From positions 1-64,000 of the IMG/VR virus record IMGVR_UViG_3300045581_000978: a stretch of DNA of 64,000 nt; one strand, written 5' to 3'. Below the pieces are notes generated by a model, which saw only the letters and a program-made list of their open reading frames with translations, made no database searches and had not been told where the DNA came from. The translations under genes were made by a program, and so were the position numbers. This stretch comes from a virus. Below, piece by piece: positions 15,244 through 23,801 of this stretch (within the stretch, counting starts at the first letter, position 1; every line of letters starts with the position of its first letter).

Positions 15244-15681
15244 ATGTCTAAAGAGAACTATTATGTGGATCCTACTGAATTTAAAGAGTCATTACGTAGG
15301 TACTATGCTACTGACGTCTTGACAGACGATTTAGCTGAAAATATTAAAAAAATAGCCTACGGTTTAAGTTATAATAGTTCTTTTATTAACTATACTTATA
15401 AAGACGATATGATAGGTGATTCTCTTATTAAGATGTACTCCGCTCTTAAGGGTAAAAAGTATAAATTTAGTGCAGATTCTAATCCGTTCTCTTATTTTAC
15501 AACTATTGCATTTAATGCTTTTGTAAATCGTATTAAGAAAGAAAAGAGACATCATGAGGCTGAGCGTAATTACAGGGATAGAGTATACGAGGATCTAATG
15601 ACCGATCCTAAATCCGGTAGTAGTTCGATTTATGTTAAGCCTATGGGAGGTGAAGACGACGATTTCTATGATCAAGATTAA
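15244..15681 (+). CDS. 55: Late-transcription sigma factor gp55
   Basis: A 145-aa protein. DLAENIKKIAYGLSYNSSFINYTYKDDMIGDSLIKM near 27-62 and SNPFSYFTTIAFNAFVNRIKKE near 79-100 match T4 gp55, the small divergent sigma factor that directs host RNA polymerase to TATAAATA late promoters when bound to the sliding clamp. The acidic C-terminus (GEDDDFYDQD) is a probable clamp contact. A TATAAT-like element lies 9 nt upstream. gp47 starts 14 nt before its stop. The TATAAATA-type elements throughout this window are its likely targets. Confidence 0.9.
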   Translation: MSKENYYVDPTEFKESLRRYYATDVLTDDLAENIKKIAYGLSYNSSFINYTYKDDMIGDSLIKMYSALKGKKYKFSADSNPFSYFTTIAFNAFVNRIKKEKRHHEAERNYRDRVYEDLMTDPKSGSSSIYVKPMGGEDDDFYDQD

Positions 15682-16717
15682 TAAACCTAAAGTTGCAGTC
15701 GTTTCTGACCTGCATTTAGGAGTGCACACTAACAGTACGCAGTGGCACTCTATAGCTATTAGTTGGGCTCGTTGGTTTAGAGACGAGCTAAAGCGACAAA
15801 AGATAAAAGATATCATATTCTGTGGAGATTGGTATCATAATAGAAGTGAGATATCTGTTAATACCTTGCAGGTATCGGCCGATATTATAAAAATATTAGA
15901 AGATTTTAATATTATTGCTTTAGTAGGTAATCACGACATCTACTATAAGAACAGAACAGATGTTAACTCTCTTTCAATCTTTAAAAATAGTAAAAATTTT
16001 ACTGTTATAGATAGATTTACGGTAGTAGAAGCATTTGATAAGGTGATTAGTTTATGCCCTTGGGGTACCGCAGTTGATCAGATAGTAGATTGTGATGTAG
16101 TATTCGGTCATTTTGAGATTGAATCCTTTAAAATGAATACTTTTAAGGATTGTGATCATGGTTTAGGAATAAAAGATCTCTTATCTAAGAGCTCATTGAT
16201 TATTTCTGGGCACTTTCACTTTAGACATGAAAAATCCTTTAAGGATGGTAAGATTTTATATGTAGGTAATCCCTTTCAAATGGATTTTGGTGATTGTGAT
16301 AACTATAAAGGTTACTATACTCTTAATCTTGATGATATGAATTATGAATTTACAGAAAATATTATATCTCCTCACTATAAAAAGATATCTCTTAGTGACC
16401 TCGTAAGAGCAAAGACGATAACACCGGCTATTAGCTCAACTTTTGCTAATAATATAGTTAAATTTAAGATAGATAAGAATATCTCGCAAGAAGATTTGAG
16501 TATATTAATGTCTAAGCTTAATTTACTTAAGCCAGAGTCACTTCACGTAGAATATGATGTATCTGGCACTGCAGTCACAGGAGATAACACAGAAAAGGAT
16601 CTATCGGGTATAGATATTTCGTGCGCTATAGGAGAATTTATAAATTTATTGGAGATTGATAATAAAGAAGATATACTAAGTCATACTTTAGAGTTATATC
16701 ATAAGTGCATTGCATGA
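15668..16717 (+). CDS. 47: Recombination endonuclease subunit gp47 (Mre11-like)
   Basis: A 349-aa metallophosphoesterase. VVSDLHLGVH near 10-19, FCGDWYHN near 50-57, LVGNHDIYY near 82-90 and SGHFHFRH near 179-186 are the Mre11/SbcD motifs binding two metals. With gp46 it forms the nuclease that resects DNA ends for recombination-dependent replication. I start at the ATG at 15668, 14 nt inside gp55; an upstream ATG at 15632 adds a non-conserved extension. ATGA overlap with gp46. Confidence 0.93.
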   Translation: MIKINKPKVAVVSDLHLGVHTNSTQWHSIAISWARWFRDELKRQKIKDIIFCGDWYHNRSEISVNTLQVSADIIKILEDFNIIALVGNHDIYYKNRTDVNSLSIFKNSKNFTVIDRFTVVEAFDKVISLCPWGTAVDQIVDCDVVFGHFEIESFKMNTFKDCDHGLGIKDLLSKSSLIISGHFHFRHEKSFKDGKILYVGNPFQMDFGDCDNYKGYYTLNLDDMNYEFTENIISPHYKKISLSDLVRAKTITPAISSTFANNIVKFKIDKNISQEDLSILMSKLNLLKPESLHVEYDVSGTAVTGDNTEKDLSGIDISCAIGEFINLLEIDNKEDILSHTLELYHKCIA

Positions 16718-18522
16718 AAAAAGTAAATTTTACCAAAATAGTAATTCAAAACTTCTTATCCGTAGGCGAAACTCCGGTTGAGGTTGAATTCCGTAAAGGA
16801 TTACATATTTTAACAGGGGATAACAAGGATAAGCCCGATCGTCAGAACGCTGTAGGTAAGTCTACGGTTGCTGATGCTATTTATTTCGCTGTTTTCGGTG
16901 AGACTCTACGTGAAATTAAGAAAGAACTTATTACTAACAATATTACAGGTGGTAAGGCTCAAGTAGAATTGTTTTTTGACGTTAATTCACCAAAAGGCAA
17001 TAATAAATTTCATATTGTTAGAACTCTCTCCCCTACAAAAGTAAGTGTTTATAAGGATGGAGTTGATAAAACAAGAGATAGTATAGCTAATACAACAAAA
17101 TATATTTGTGAGGTACTTAGTGCATCTCCCGCCATCTTTCAAAACTGTGTCATAATGACTGTAAACAATACTGTTCCTTTTATGGCTAAGAACAAGGTAG
17201 AAAAGCGCAAGTTTATTGAAGATATCTTTGGTATGGAGGTATTTAGTAAAATGACTTCAGCCTTGAGACAGGACTATAACGATATTAAACGAGAGTTTGA
17301 TGTTAGTAATTCTAAGCTTGAAGAGATTAATAAAAACCTTATTAACTATAATGAGCAGAGGCAGAAAATCTTAGATAAGAAGGAAGAAAAGCGTAAATTA
17401 TACCTAGAAAGGCAATCTGCAAATGCTTCTGAATTAGATAAACTTAGATCTGAATTACATGAAGATATAAATCTACCGTCTGTTGACGATATTAAGGAAG
17501 TAATTGATAAATTAGAACAAAAATTAACTGATACGGACGATTTGCTTTCCAATCATATAGATGACCGTTCAAATAAGAAAGCTAATCTACTACATAAGAA
17601 GGATATTTATAAAAAAATAGGAACAGATGATGATACCTGCCCTATATGTCTAAGAGCAGTTCAAGATCATGATAAAAATCATATTGAAAGTGAAAAGGAG
17701 AAATTAAAACTCGAGCTCATCGATATGGCTGGTGAAATAGAGACCGTTAATACAGAGATTAACAATCTTGAAAATCTTAAACAACGAATTAAGAAGGCTA
17801 TTCAAGATAAAAATAAACTAATTAACGAAACCAGTTTAAGTATACAACATAACAATAATATAAAAACAAGAATCAATCAATTATTATTATGGCAGGCAGA
17901 ATTAGTTGAAGATTTAAACGCTTTAAGTAGTACAAGCACTGAGTTTGATGATCTTATAACTGATACAGATAAAAAGCAGGTTGATCTAGCTGATCAAGTT
18001 AAAGAAATATCTAAGAAAATAGGAATCTTAGATGTAGTAAAATTTGTTATTAGTGAAGAGGGTGTCAAGTCATATATCGTTAATAAATTACTCGAACTTC
18101 TTAATAATAGACTATTTTATTATCTCAAACAATTAGATTCTAATTCGATTTGCGTATTTGATGAATATTTCGAGGAACAAATTGTTAACGATAACAATAA
18201 AATATGTTCTTACTTTAACTTCTCCGGCGCCGAGCGTAAGGCTATTGATTTAGCGTGCTTGTTTGCTTTTTCTGATATAAGACGCATGCAAGGCGGCGTT
18301 AGTTATAATATTGCAATATATGATGAGCTTTTTGATTCTTCTTTTGATGAGAAGGGTATTGATCTCATTACCAATATCCTCAAAGCTCGTGTAGAAACGC
18401 TTGATGAATGCTCTATAGTTATATCACACCGCAAAGAATCGATTAAAGAAGTAACCGGAGATGTTATTTATCTTGTTAAGGAGAACGGCATCACGCGTCG
18501 AGTTGACTATCTAGACTATTAA
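16714..18522 (+). CDS. 46: Recombination endonuclease subunit gp46 (Rad50-like)
   Basis: A 602-aa SMC-family ATPase. Walker A NAVGKSTVAD near 45-54, two coiled-coil arms, a zinc-hook CPIC near residue 310, and a C-terminal ATPase half with NFSGAERKAID (signature) and IAIYDELFDSSFDEKG (Walker B) are all in order. Somewhat longer than T4 gp46 (560 aa). Partner of gp47, with which it overlaps by 4 nt. The upstream ATG at 16705 is in frame but the ATG at 16714 gives the normal N-terminus. Confidence 0.94.
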   Translation: MKKVNFTKIVIQNFLSVGETPVEVEFRKGLHILTGDNKDKPDRQNAVGKSTVADAIYFAVFGETLREIKKELITNNITGGKAQVELFFDVNSPKGNNKFHIVRTLSPTKVSVYKDGVDKTRDSIANTTKYICEVLSASPAIFQNCVIMTVNNTVPFMAKNKVEKRKFIEDIFGMEVFSKMTSALRQDYNDIKREFDVSNSKLEEINKNLINYNEQRQKILDKKEEKRKLYLERQSANASELDKLRSELHEDINLPSVDDIKEVIDKLEQKLTDTDDLLSNHIDDRSNKKANLLHKKDIYKKIGTDDDTCPICLRAVQDHDKNHIESEKEKLKLELIDMAGEIETVNTEINNLENLKQRIKKAIQDKNKLINETSLSIQHNNNIKTRINQLLLWQAELVEDLNALSSTSTEFDDLITDTDKKQVDLADQVKEISKKIGILDVVKFVISEEGVKSYIVNKLLELLNNRLFYYLKQLDSNSICVFDEYFEEQIVNDNNKICSYFNFSGAERKAIDLACLFAFSDIRRMQGGVSYNIAIYDELFDSSFDEKGIDLITNILKARVETLDECSIVISHRKESIKEVTGDVIYLVKENGITRRVDYLDY

Positions 18523-18536
18523 GTAAATATCACCAT

Positions 18537-19751
18537 ATGTTAGTACAGCCGTTTGCTAATCCCTTCACATCACCGTTTGTAAATCCGTTTGGAGGTAGTA
18601 TAGCGGCACCTAAAGTCGAATTAAACCCTCAGCCTCGCGAGCTTTCTTTACCTAGATATGTTAATTATTTAGCTGACTATTCAGGATGTGGTTACTGGAG
18701 AATTATTTGGCCTGAAAATCATATTAATGAAATGGGTATAGGTTGTTCTTCCTCTTTAACAGCTATGGTGTTTGATCCTAGATGGTATAGAGGGGTTAAG
18801 GCAGTTAAGTTACAAAGGCAAGCGTCTGACGATCAACGAGAATTTGTTAAATACCTTAAAGAGGTTCAAAAAGAACATAAATTCAGATTAATTTACGAGG
18901 TAGATGATGTTGTCTTTAAGGAAGATATTCCTGATTACAATAAATTTAAATTCGCATTTGATAATGAATCGATTCGTACTAACTGCATTGAAATTATTAA
19001 CTTATGTGATGAAGTAACGGTTACTTGTGAGTATATGAAAAAATTATACCAGGAAAAAACCGGCAAACAGGAAATAACTGTTGTACCTAATTTTGTTCCT
19101 TATAACTGGATGGGTTATGTATATGATAGACGTAAGGTATATGATGCCTATGATAAGCATAAGAAAAAACCACGCATACTTTATACTGGATCTGGAGCTC
19201 ATTATGATGTAGATAATAAAAATGGGGGTATAGATGATTTTTCTCATATTTTAAGTTTGGTAGAAAAAACAATCGACAAATATCAGTGGGTATTCGTTGG
19301 TTCCTTCCCGCCACCTCTGGCTAAGTATGTTCAGCAAGGTAAAATCGAATTTCATAACTGGCAGCCACTAGCTGTATATCCACAATTCATAGCTAATCTT
19401 CAAGCACAGGTTATGATTGCTCCTTTACTAGATAATAGCTTTAATAGGTCTAAATCTGATATTAAATTCATTGAAGCCTGTGTATTAGGTCTTCCATGCT
19501 TTGTGCAGGATATGGAAACCTATAAAAATGCACCAGAGTTCCTTAAGTTTAAGACTGCAGAAGATCTAGAGCATAAATTAGAAATTCTTCTCAAGAATAA
19601 AGCCAAATATTATAGCAACGTTGATATTTATCGTAAAATAGGTGAGCAAAGATTCCTTGAACGCCCAGAAAATATAGGTTGTCACTTAGAAGTTCTTAAT
19701 ACGCCTTACGGATCTCCTGAGAGAAAATATTTAAAGCGATGGAATAGTTGA
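18537..19751 (+). CDS. Glycosyltransferase, GT-B fold (GT4-like)
   Basis: A 404-aa protein. The N-terminal Rossmann half includes FRLIYEVDDVVFKEDIP near 118-134 and VTVTCEYMKKLY near 160-171. The C-terminal half has RILYTGSGAHYDVDN near 212-226, WVFVGSFPPPLA near 254-265 and the donor-site region FNRSKSDIKFIEACVLGLPCFV near 302-323, as in GT4 family enzymes with a conserved Glu. The sugar and acceptor are unknown; modified DNA or a virion surface are both possible. The first 25 residues hold a curious repeated N/S-P-F motif (ANPF, TSPF, VNPF). A late-like AGTAAATA lies 7 nt before the start. Confidence 0.78.
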   Translation: MLVQPFANPFTSPFVNPFGGSIAAPKVELNPQPRELSLPRYVNYLADYSGCGYWRIIWPENHINEMGIGCSSSLTAMVFDPRWYRGVKAVKLQRQASDDQREFVKYLKEVQKEHKFRLIYEVDDVVFKEDIPDYNKFKFAFDNESIRTNCIEIINLCDEVTVTCEYMKKLYQEKTGKQEITVVPNFVPYNWMGYVYDRRKVYDAYDKHKKKPRILYTGSGAHYDVDNKNGGIDDFSHILSLVEKTIDKYQWVFVGSFPPPLAKYVQQGKIEFHNWQPLAVYPQFIANLQAQVMIAPLLDNSFNRSKSDIKFIEACVLGLPCFVQDMETYKNAPEFLKFKTAEDLEHKLEILLKNKAKYYSNVDIYRKIGEQRFLERPENIGCHLEVLNTPYGSPERKYLKRWNS

Positions 19752-19783
19752 ATTTAGATAGAATAAGGTTATAATAATCTTAT
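19748..19783 (+). promoter_or_regulatory. Early sigma-70-like promoter of gene 43
   Basis: TTGAAT (19748-19753), 16-nt spacer, TATAAT (19770-19775), 8 nt to the ATG at 19784, so a leader of at most about 2 nt. Confidence 0.7.
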
Positions 19784-22351
19784 ATGTCTTATCGAAATTG
19801 TGTATATAGCAGCCGAACTCAATCAGTTCGGCTCTTTACCTGGGATGCTGATGGTAAGCGTATTCAGTGTGACGCGTCTGTATCTCCTTACCTGTATGTT
19901 GAGGATAATGCCGGTGATAAAACTACAATTTTTGGTACTAAGGCTAAGAAGAAGACGTTCAATAACGGTTATGAACGTAATAAATTTTTACAGGATTCAG
20001 GAATTAAAAGAGTATATGAGAATCTACCTGTAATTCAGCAATACTTAATTGATTCGTTTTGGACTGAGAATGAAAAACCTGAATTTGCTAAAAACAAGCT
20101 TAAAGTTACCTTTATAGATATTGAGACCTACTCTGTAGATTCATTTCCTAATATTGATGATCCAGATCATACCGTGAACGTTATTACTTGTTATGATAAC
20201 TTCACAGAAAAGTTTCATACGTTTGGCTTAAAGCCTTATAATGGCACTAATAAAAAGATAAAATACACTCACTGTAAAAATGAACGTGATCTGTTTATAA
20301 AATTTATCGAGTATATCGAATCAGATTACCCGGATGTTCTAAGTGGTTGGAACTCAGAATTCTTTGATATACCTTATATTGTTAACAGGTGCGAGAGAAT
20401 ATTAGGTCAAGAGTATGTAAATAGACTCTCACCTACAGGCAATGTATATTATCGCGAGGTAATGGGTAAGTTTGGCCGTCAACAAAAGCGCTATTATATT
20501 GAAGGAGTTGCTTGTATCGACTACTTGGACATTTATAGACGATTCTGTCTTAAGCTTAGAGAATCTTATAAGCTAGATGCAATCGGTGAGATAGAGTTAG
20601 GTGAGCGCAAGGTTGATTATGGTGATATGAATTTATCTACTCTTGCAGATACAGATTGGACTAAGTTTGTTGATTACAACATTCAGGACGTTAATCTTCT
20701 TGTAAGACTAGAGGATAAGCTTCAGTATGTGGTGTTATTAAGAATGTTAGCTTATGTAGGTTTAACTACTCTTGAAGGTGCTATGGGTACTATATCCGTT
20801 ATTAACGGCGCGCTAACCATTAGAGCAAGGAAGCGTAAGGAAGTATTATCGACCTTTATTCGCAATCAAGGAGCTGGTAAAAATCCTGGTGCGTATGTAG
20901 CTGAACCTAAAACCGGATTTAAGAATAACGTAGTTTCATTCGATGCTAACTCGCTATACCCTAACGTTATGATCTCTTTAAACCTATCACCAGAGACAAA
21001 AATCGGTAGAGTAGAAAAGAACGACAATGGTAATGTTAACATATATCATGTCTCAGGAAAGTGTATTGAGCTTACACCGGAGAAGTTTGGTACATTTTTA
21101 AAGTCTGAAGAATGTTCCTTAACCAAAGCAGGATTCTTGTTTACTCAAAAGAAAAAAGGTATTATACCTGAGTTTCTAGATTATTATTATAACGAGCGAG
21201 TTAAGATCAGAGAGGAACTCTTTAAGGTTAAGCAGCAGCTAGCAAGTCTTAAAAAGAGTGATAGTAATTATACTAATTTAAAGTATGAAGTTGAGAGGCT
21301 CAATACAAAGCAGATGGTTATTAAAATTCTTATTAACTCTGCATACGGTTATATGGGTAACAAGCAAGCACCTATCGGTGATGATGACATCGCTTCATCA
21401 GTTACTCTAACAGGGCAAGCAATTATTAAACAAGCTGGTAAGTTGCTCCAAGAATATCTTACTGAAAAATTTAATGTAACGGATCAAAACGTACTGGATG
21501 AAAGCTGGGTATACTCTGATACAGACTCTTGCTATTTCTCCTTAGATTGTATTAAGGATAGAGTACCCATTAAAGCTAATGAGGATATTAACCCTGAGTT
21601 TTATAATGTAGTAGGTGATATTGAAAACTATCTCAATAAAAATATTACTACCTGGGCTGAAAAAACCTTAAGAACAAAAGATAGTAGGTTCGTATTTAAG
21701 CGTGAGTGTATAGCTGATGTAGGATTATTCCTTCAGAAAAAAAGATACGTTATGCATATTCTTGATGACGAAGGTATTAAGGTAGACAAGTTTAAGTATA
21801 CAGGGGTTGAGGTTGTTAGGACGTCTATGCCTAACGCAGTTAAGCCTTATGCAAAGAAGATTATTGAAACAATGCTTTTAACCCAATCTCATCATCAAAC
21901 TAACAAGGTGTTAAAGGAGACATATGAAGTATTTAAAACTCTACCTATCGAAGACATAGCATTTGTTATGGGTGTTAAGGGCTATGAAAAATACGCTACT
22001 CAGTGTAAGGAGTTCAATATAGCGAAGAAGACACCGGTTCATGTTAAGGCTGCATATCTTCATAACTTTATTAATAAGAAGCTTGAAGTAGACAAGAAAT
22101 ATGAGGAGATATCTTCCGGTGACAAAATTCGTTTTTACTATACCTTACAACCTAATAGATATGGTATTGATGTAATTGGATTCAAATATAATAGACCGGA
22201 TGAATATGAGGAGTATTTTAAGGTCGACTATGAGAAGATGTTTGAAAAGATTCTATATAATTCTATTGAAAGGTTCTATGACAACGTTAAGTGGCAGATT
22301 AGAAAACCTACCGATAATGTTCAAACAGAGCTTTTCGACTTGTTTAACTGA
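19784..22351 (+). CDS. 43: DNA polymerase gp43 (family B)
   Basis: An 855-aa family B polymerase, close to T4 gp43 (898 aa). Exonuclease motifs IDIETYSVDSFPNIDD near 109-124, LSGWNSEFFDIPYIVNR near 186-202 and YNIQDVNLLVRLED near 293-306, then polymerase motif A FDANSLYPNVM near 386-396, motif B KILINSAYGYMGN near 515-527 and motif C YSDTDSCYF near 579-587 are all intact, so both proofreading and synthesis should work. The C-terminus QTELFDLFN is a typical sliding-clamp-binding tail. The 3' end overlaps a convergent homing-endonuclease gene by 8 nt; no intron or intein interrupts it. Confidence 0.97.
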   Translation: MSYRNCVYSSRTQSVRLFTWDADGKRIQCDASVSPYLYVEDNAGDKTTIFGTKAKKKTFNNGYERNKFLQDSGIKRVYENLPVIQQYLIDSFWTENEKPEFAKNKLKVTFIDIETYSVDSFPNIDDPDHTVNVITCYDNFTEKFHTFGLKPYNGTNKKIKYTHCKNERDLFIKFIEYIESDYPDVLSGWNSEFFDIPYIVNRCERILGQEYVNRLSPTGNVYYREVMGKFGRQQKRYYIEGVACIDYLDIYRRFCLKLRESYKLDAIGEIELGERKVDYGDMNLSTLADTDWTKFVDYNIQDVNLLVRLEDKLQYVVLLRMLAYVGLTTLEGAMGTISVINGALTIRARKRKEVLSTFIRNQGAGKNPGAYVAEPKTGFKNNVVSFDANSLYPNVMISLNLSPETKIGRVEKNDNGNVNIYHVSGKCIELTPEKFGTFLKSEECSLTKAGFLFTQKKKGIIPEFLDYYYNERVKIREELFKVKQQLASLKKSDSNYTNLKYEVERLNTKQMVIKILINSAYGYMGNKQAPIGDDDIASSVTLTGQAIIKQAGKLLQEYLTEKFNVTDQNVLDESWVYSDTDSCYFSLDCIKDRVPIKANEDINPEFYNVVGDIENYLNKNITTWAEKTLRTKDSRFVFKRECIADVGLFLQKKRYVMHILDDEGIKVDKFKYTGVEVVRTSMPNAVKPYAKKIIETMLLTQSHHQTNKVLKETYEVFKTLPIEDIAFVMGVKGYEKYATQCKEFNIAKKTPVHVKAAYLHNFINKKLEVDKKYEEISSGDKIRFYYTLQPNRYGIDVIGFKYNRPDEYEEYFKVDYEKMFEKILYNSIERFYDNVKWQIRKPTDNVQTELFDLFN

Positions 22352-22967
22352 GTGAACAGTGCTTACCTCTTCTATGTTGCCATAATCCTTTTGTATTCAT
22401 AACTCTACCGCAGATTGAACATTCTATAGTCATTCGAGGTGTCCTAACAGCATTTTTCATTGCTTGTTTATGAGCTTTGGACTTAGGCTTTCCTTTATGT
22501 GCAAGACTTTTTTTCTTTTTTGTCTCTTTTGACTCTTTCAAACCTTTATGACTATCACTCATTCGACGCCTTACCTCTTCAGACATTTTTTGACCTTTTT
22601 TAGCCCTACTTATTTTATGCTTAACTTCTGCAGTTTGCATAATAGCTTTACTATCTGTTAAATTTAACCAATGATCCATGTAGATGATACCACTTCGACT
22701 TATAAACTTCTTCTCCCATCTAGCTGCATCTTCCGCGCTGGTAAACGTCTTTCTTATCTGTTTAACATCTGGATTACCATACTCTTCTAGTAGTTTATGA
22801 ACATTTTTTGAGGACGTCATATAAGTCACTAATAGATCATCCGGATGACATCCACTATCATACAAGCACTTATCTTTACGCGCATATCTCACACCATAAT
22901 AGTGTTTGTTTAATTTAGACCAAGAGAGATAATAGCAATAAGGTGTATAAATATGTTTATGCTTCAT
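22344..22967 (-). CDS. Putative homing endonuclease with NUMOD3 motifs and a zinc finger
   Basis: A 207-aa very basic protein. N-terminal GIY-YIG-like region (HIYTPYCYYLSWSKLNKHYYGVRYAR near 4-29, then SAEDAARWEKKFI near 75-87) is followed by NUMOD3-type DNA-binding repeats (HKISRAKKGQKMSEEVRRRMS and KSLAHKGKPKS) and a C-terminal C2H2-like finger CSICGRVMNTKGLWQHRRGKH. This layout is typical of free-standing phage homing endonucleases. It is inserted antisense just after the polymerase gene. A stable hairpin (22991-23020) lies 24 nt upstream of its start and may control it. Confidence 0.75.
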   Translation of the reverse strand: MKHKHIYTPYCYYLSWSKLNKHYYGVRYARKDKCLYDSGCHPDDLLVTYMTSSKNVHKLLEEYGNPDVKQIRKTFTSAEDAARWEKKFISRSGIIYMDHWLNLTDSKAIMQTAEVKHKISRAKKGQKMSEEVRRRMSDSHKGLKESKETKKKKSLAHKGKPKSKAHKQAMKNAVRTPRMTIECSICGRVMNTKGLWQHRRGKHCSLS

Positions 22968-22990
22968 AATTTGTAATTTTTTTGTGAAGA

Positions 22991-23020
22991 GTAGTTAGGG
23001 GTTGCAGCCCCGTGAACTAC
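22991..23020. promoter_or_regulatory. GC-rich bulged hairpin between homing endonuclease and 23104 gene
   Basis: An outer stem GTAGTT/AACTAC (22991-22996 with 23015-23020) encloses an inner stem GGGG/CCCC (22998-23001 with 23008-23011) plus a T-G wobble and a TGCA tetraloop. The internal loop is A on one side and GTG on the other. No T-run follows on either strand, so it is not a simple terminator. It falls in the 5' leaders of both divergent genes. Confidence 0.5.
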
Positions 23021-23103
23021 AATTATTTAATCAATCAGTAAAGAACTTCGATTAAATTCGATCTTTTTAGTTGATTTACGATTAAGGTAAAATAAGTAAT
23101 TTT

Positions 23104-23352
23104 ATGGAATACTTAGATAAACCCGCCCTAGATGATACGCCGAGAGCACACCCTGCATACTTTAGGGGGAAAGCTAAAGGTATAAATGACGTTCTCAAAA
23201 TTGTTTCTGATATTATGTTAGGTCTAGACAATGGAACTGGAGCTAATAACCATCCGGGTATTGAGCAAATGAGACAAGCTTTATTAGTATGGAGAGAAGA
23301 AATTAATAGTTCATTCGGTAAAAAGAGTGGAAAAGATAAACAACCTAGTTAA
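23104..23352 (+). CDS. Hypothetical protein
   Basis: An 82-aa protein, unknown function. HPAYFRGKAKGINDVLKIV near 17-35 looks like a short conserved helix-forming block found in small T4-like phage proteins; the C-terminus is Lys/Ser-rich. TTGATT at 23071-23076 with a weak TAAGTA at 23093 could be its promoter (5 nt before ATG), but the -10 is poor. Followed 8 nt later by 23361..23708. Confidence 0.55.
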   Translation: MEYLDKPALDDTPRAHPAYFRGKAKGINDVLKIVSDIMLGLDNGTGANNHPGIEQMRQALLVWREEINSSFGKKSGKDKQPS

Positions 23353-23360
23353 TATAAATT

Positions 23361-23708
23361 ATGCACAAAATTAAAACTATTATCGATCATATCGGTAGAA
23401 CAGTAGTCGGCGGTGAGGTTAGTCAAGATGAAAAAACCATCACTCTTAACAATCCAGTTATTATTCACGTTCAACCTAATGCACAAACTGGTCAGCTGCA
23501 AGTACAATCCTTTCCATATATTTTTATGGAATTTTTGACTACAGCTTCTCGTGAAAAAAATCATTGGACGTTTAATAAATCAAGTGTTGTACTTTCCGAA
23601 GTAGAGCTTGACGAAAAGATTATTACACAATACAATAATATTAATAATCCTCCTGCGGTTGCTCCTGCACAAAGCGAACCAGAAGTAATTAAGCTTTTTG
23701 AAGATTAA
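23361..23708 (+). CDS. Conserved phage protein, small beta-rich
   Basis: A 115-aa protein. Residues 8-60 (IDHIGRTVVGGEVSQDEKTITLNNPVIIHV and QLQVQSFPYIFMEFL) have the alternating pattern of a small beta barrel, faintly Sm/Hfq-like, followed by ASREKNHWTFNKSSVVLSEVELDEKII. The C-terminal tail is Pro/Ala-rich and ends VIKLFED, hydrophobic-acidic like sliding-clamp-binding tails. The gene ends at a clear terminator before uvsX. Function not known. Confidence 0.6.
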   Translation: MHKIKTIIDHIGRTVVGGEVSQDEKTITLNNPVIIHVQPNAQTGQLQVQSFPYIFMEFLTTASREKNHWTFNKSSVVLSEVELDEKIITQYNNINNPPAVAPAQSEPEVIKLFED

Positions 23709-23730
23709 TTAAAATTAAAAAAACTAATTA

Positions 23731-23763
23731 AAAAGCGGGCCTTAAACTGGTCCGCTTTTTTTT
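23731..23763 (+). terminator. Rho-independent terminator
   Basis: GCGGGCC (23735-23741) pairs with GGTCCGC (23749-23755, one G-T wobble) around a TTAAACT loop, preceded by four A and followed by eight T. It separates 23361..23708 from the uvsX promoter immediately downstream. Confidence 0.88.
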
Positions 23764-23767
23764 GTTA

Positions 23768-23801
23768 TTGATTATGATATGTTATATACTATAATACTGT
23801 T
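23768..23801 (+). promoter_or_regulatory. Early sigma-70-like promoter of uvsX, leaderless spacing
   Basis: TTGATT (23768-23773), 16-nt spacer, TATAAT (23790-23795), 6 nt to the ATG at 23802. It starts right after the upstream terminator. Confidence 0.8.

Noticed and set aside
15632-15667. Earlier start for gp47
   Set aside because: The extra 12 residues lie inside gp55 in another frame and do not resemble the family; ATG at 15668 fits the usual N-terminus.
19784-22351. Intein or intron in the polymerase gene next to a homing endonuclease
   Set aside because: All exonuclease and polymerase motifs are present in one uninterrupted frame of normal length.
22991-23020. preQ1 riboswitch or rho-independent terminator at this hairpin
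   Set aside because: No preQ1 consensus loop or A-rich tail is present and no T-run follows on either strand. It may still be a regulatory hairpin.
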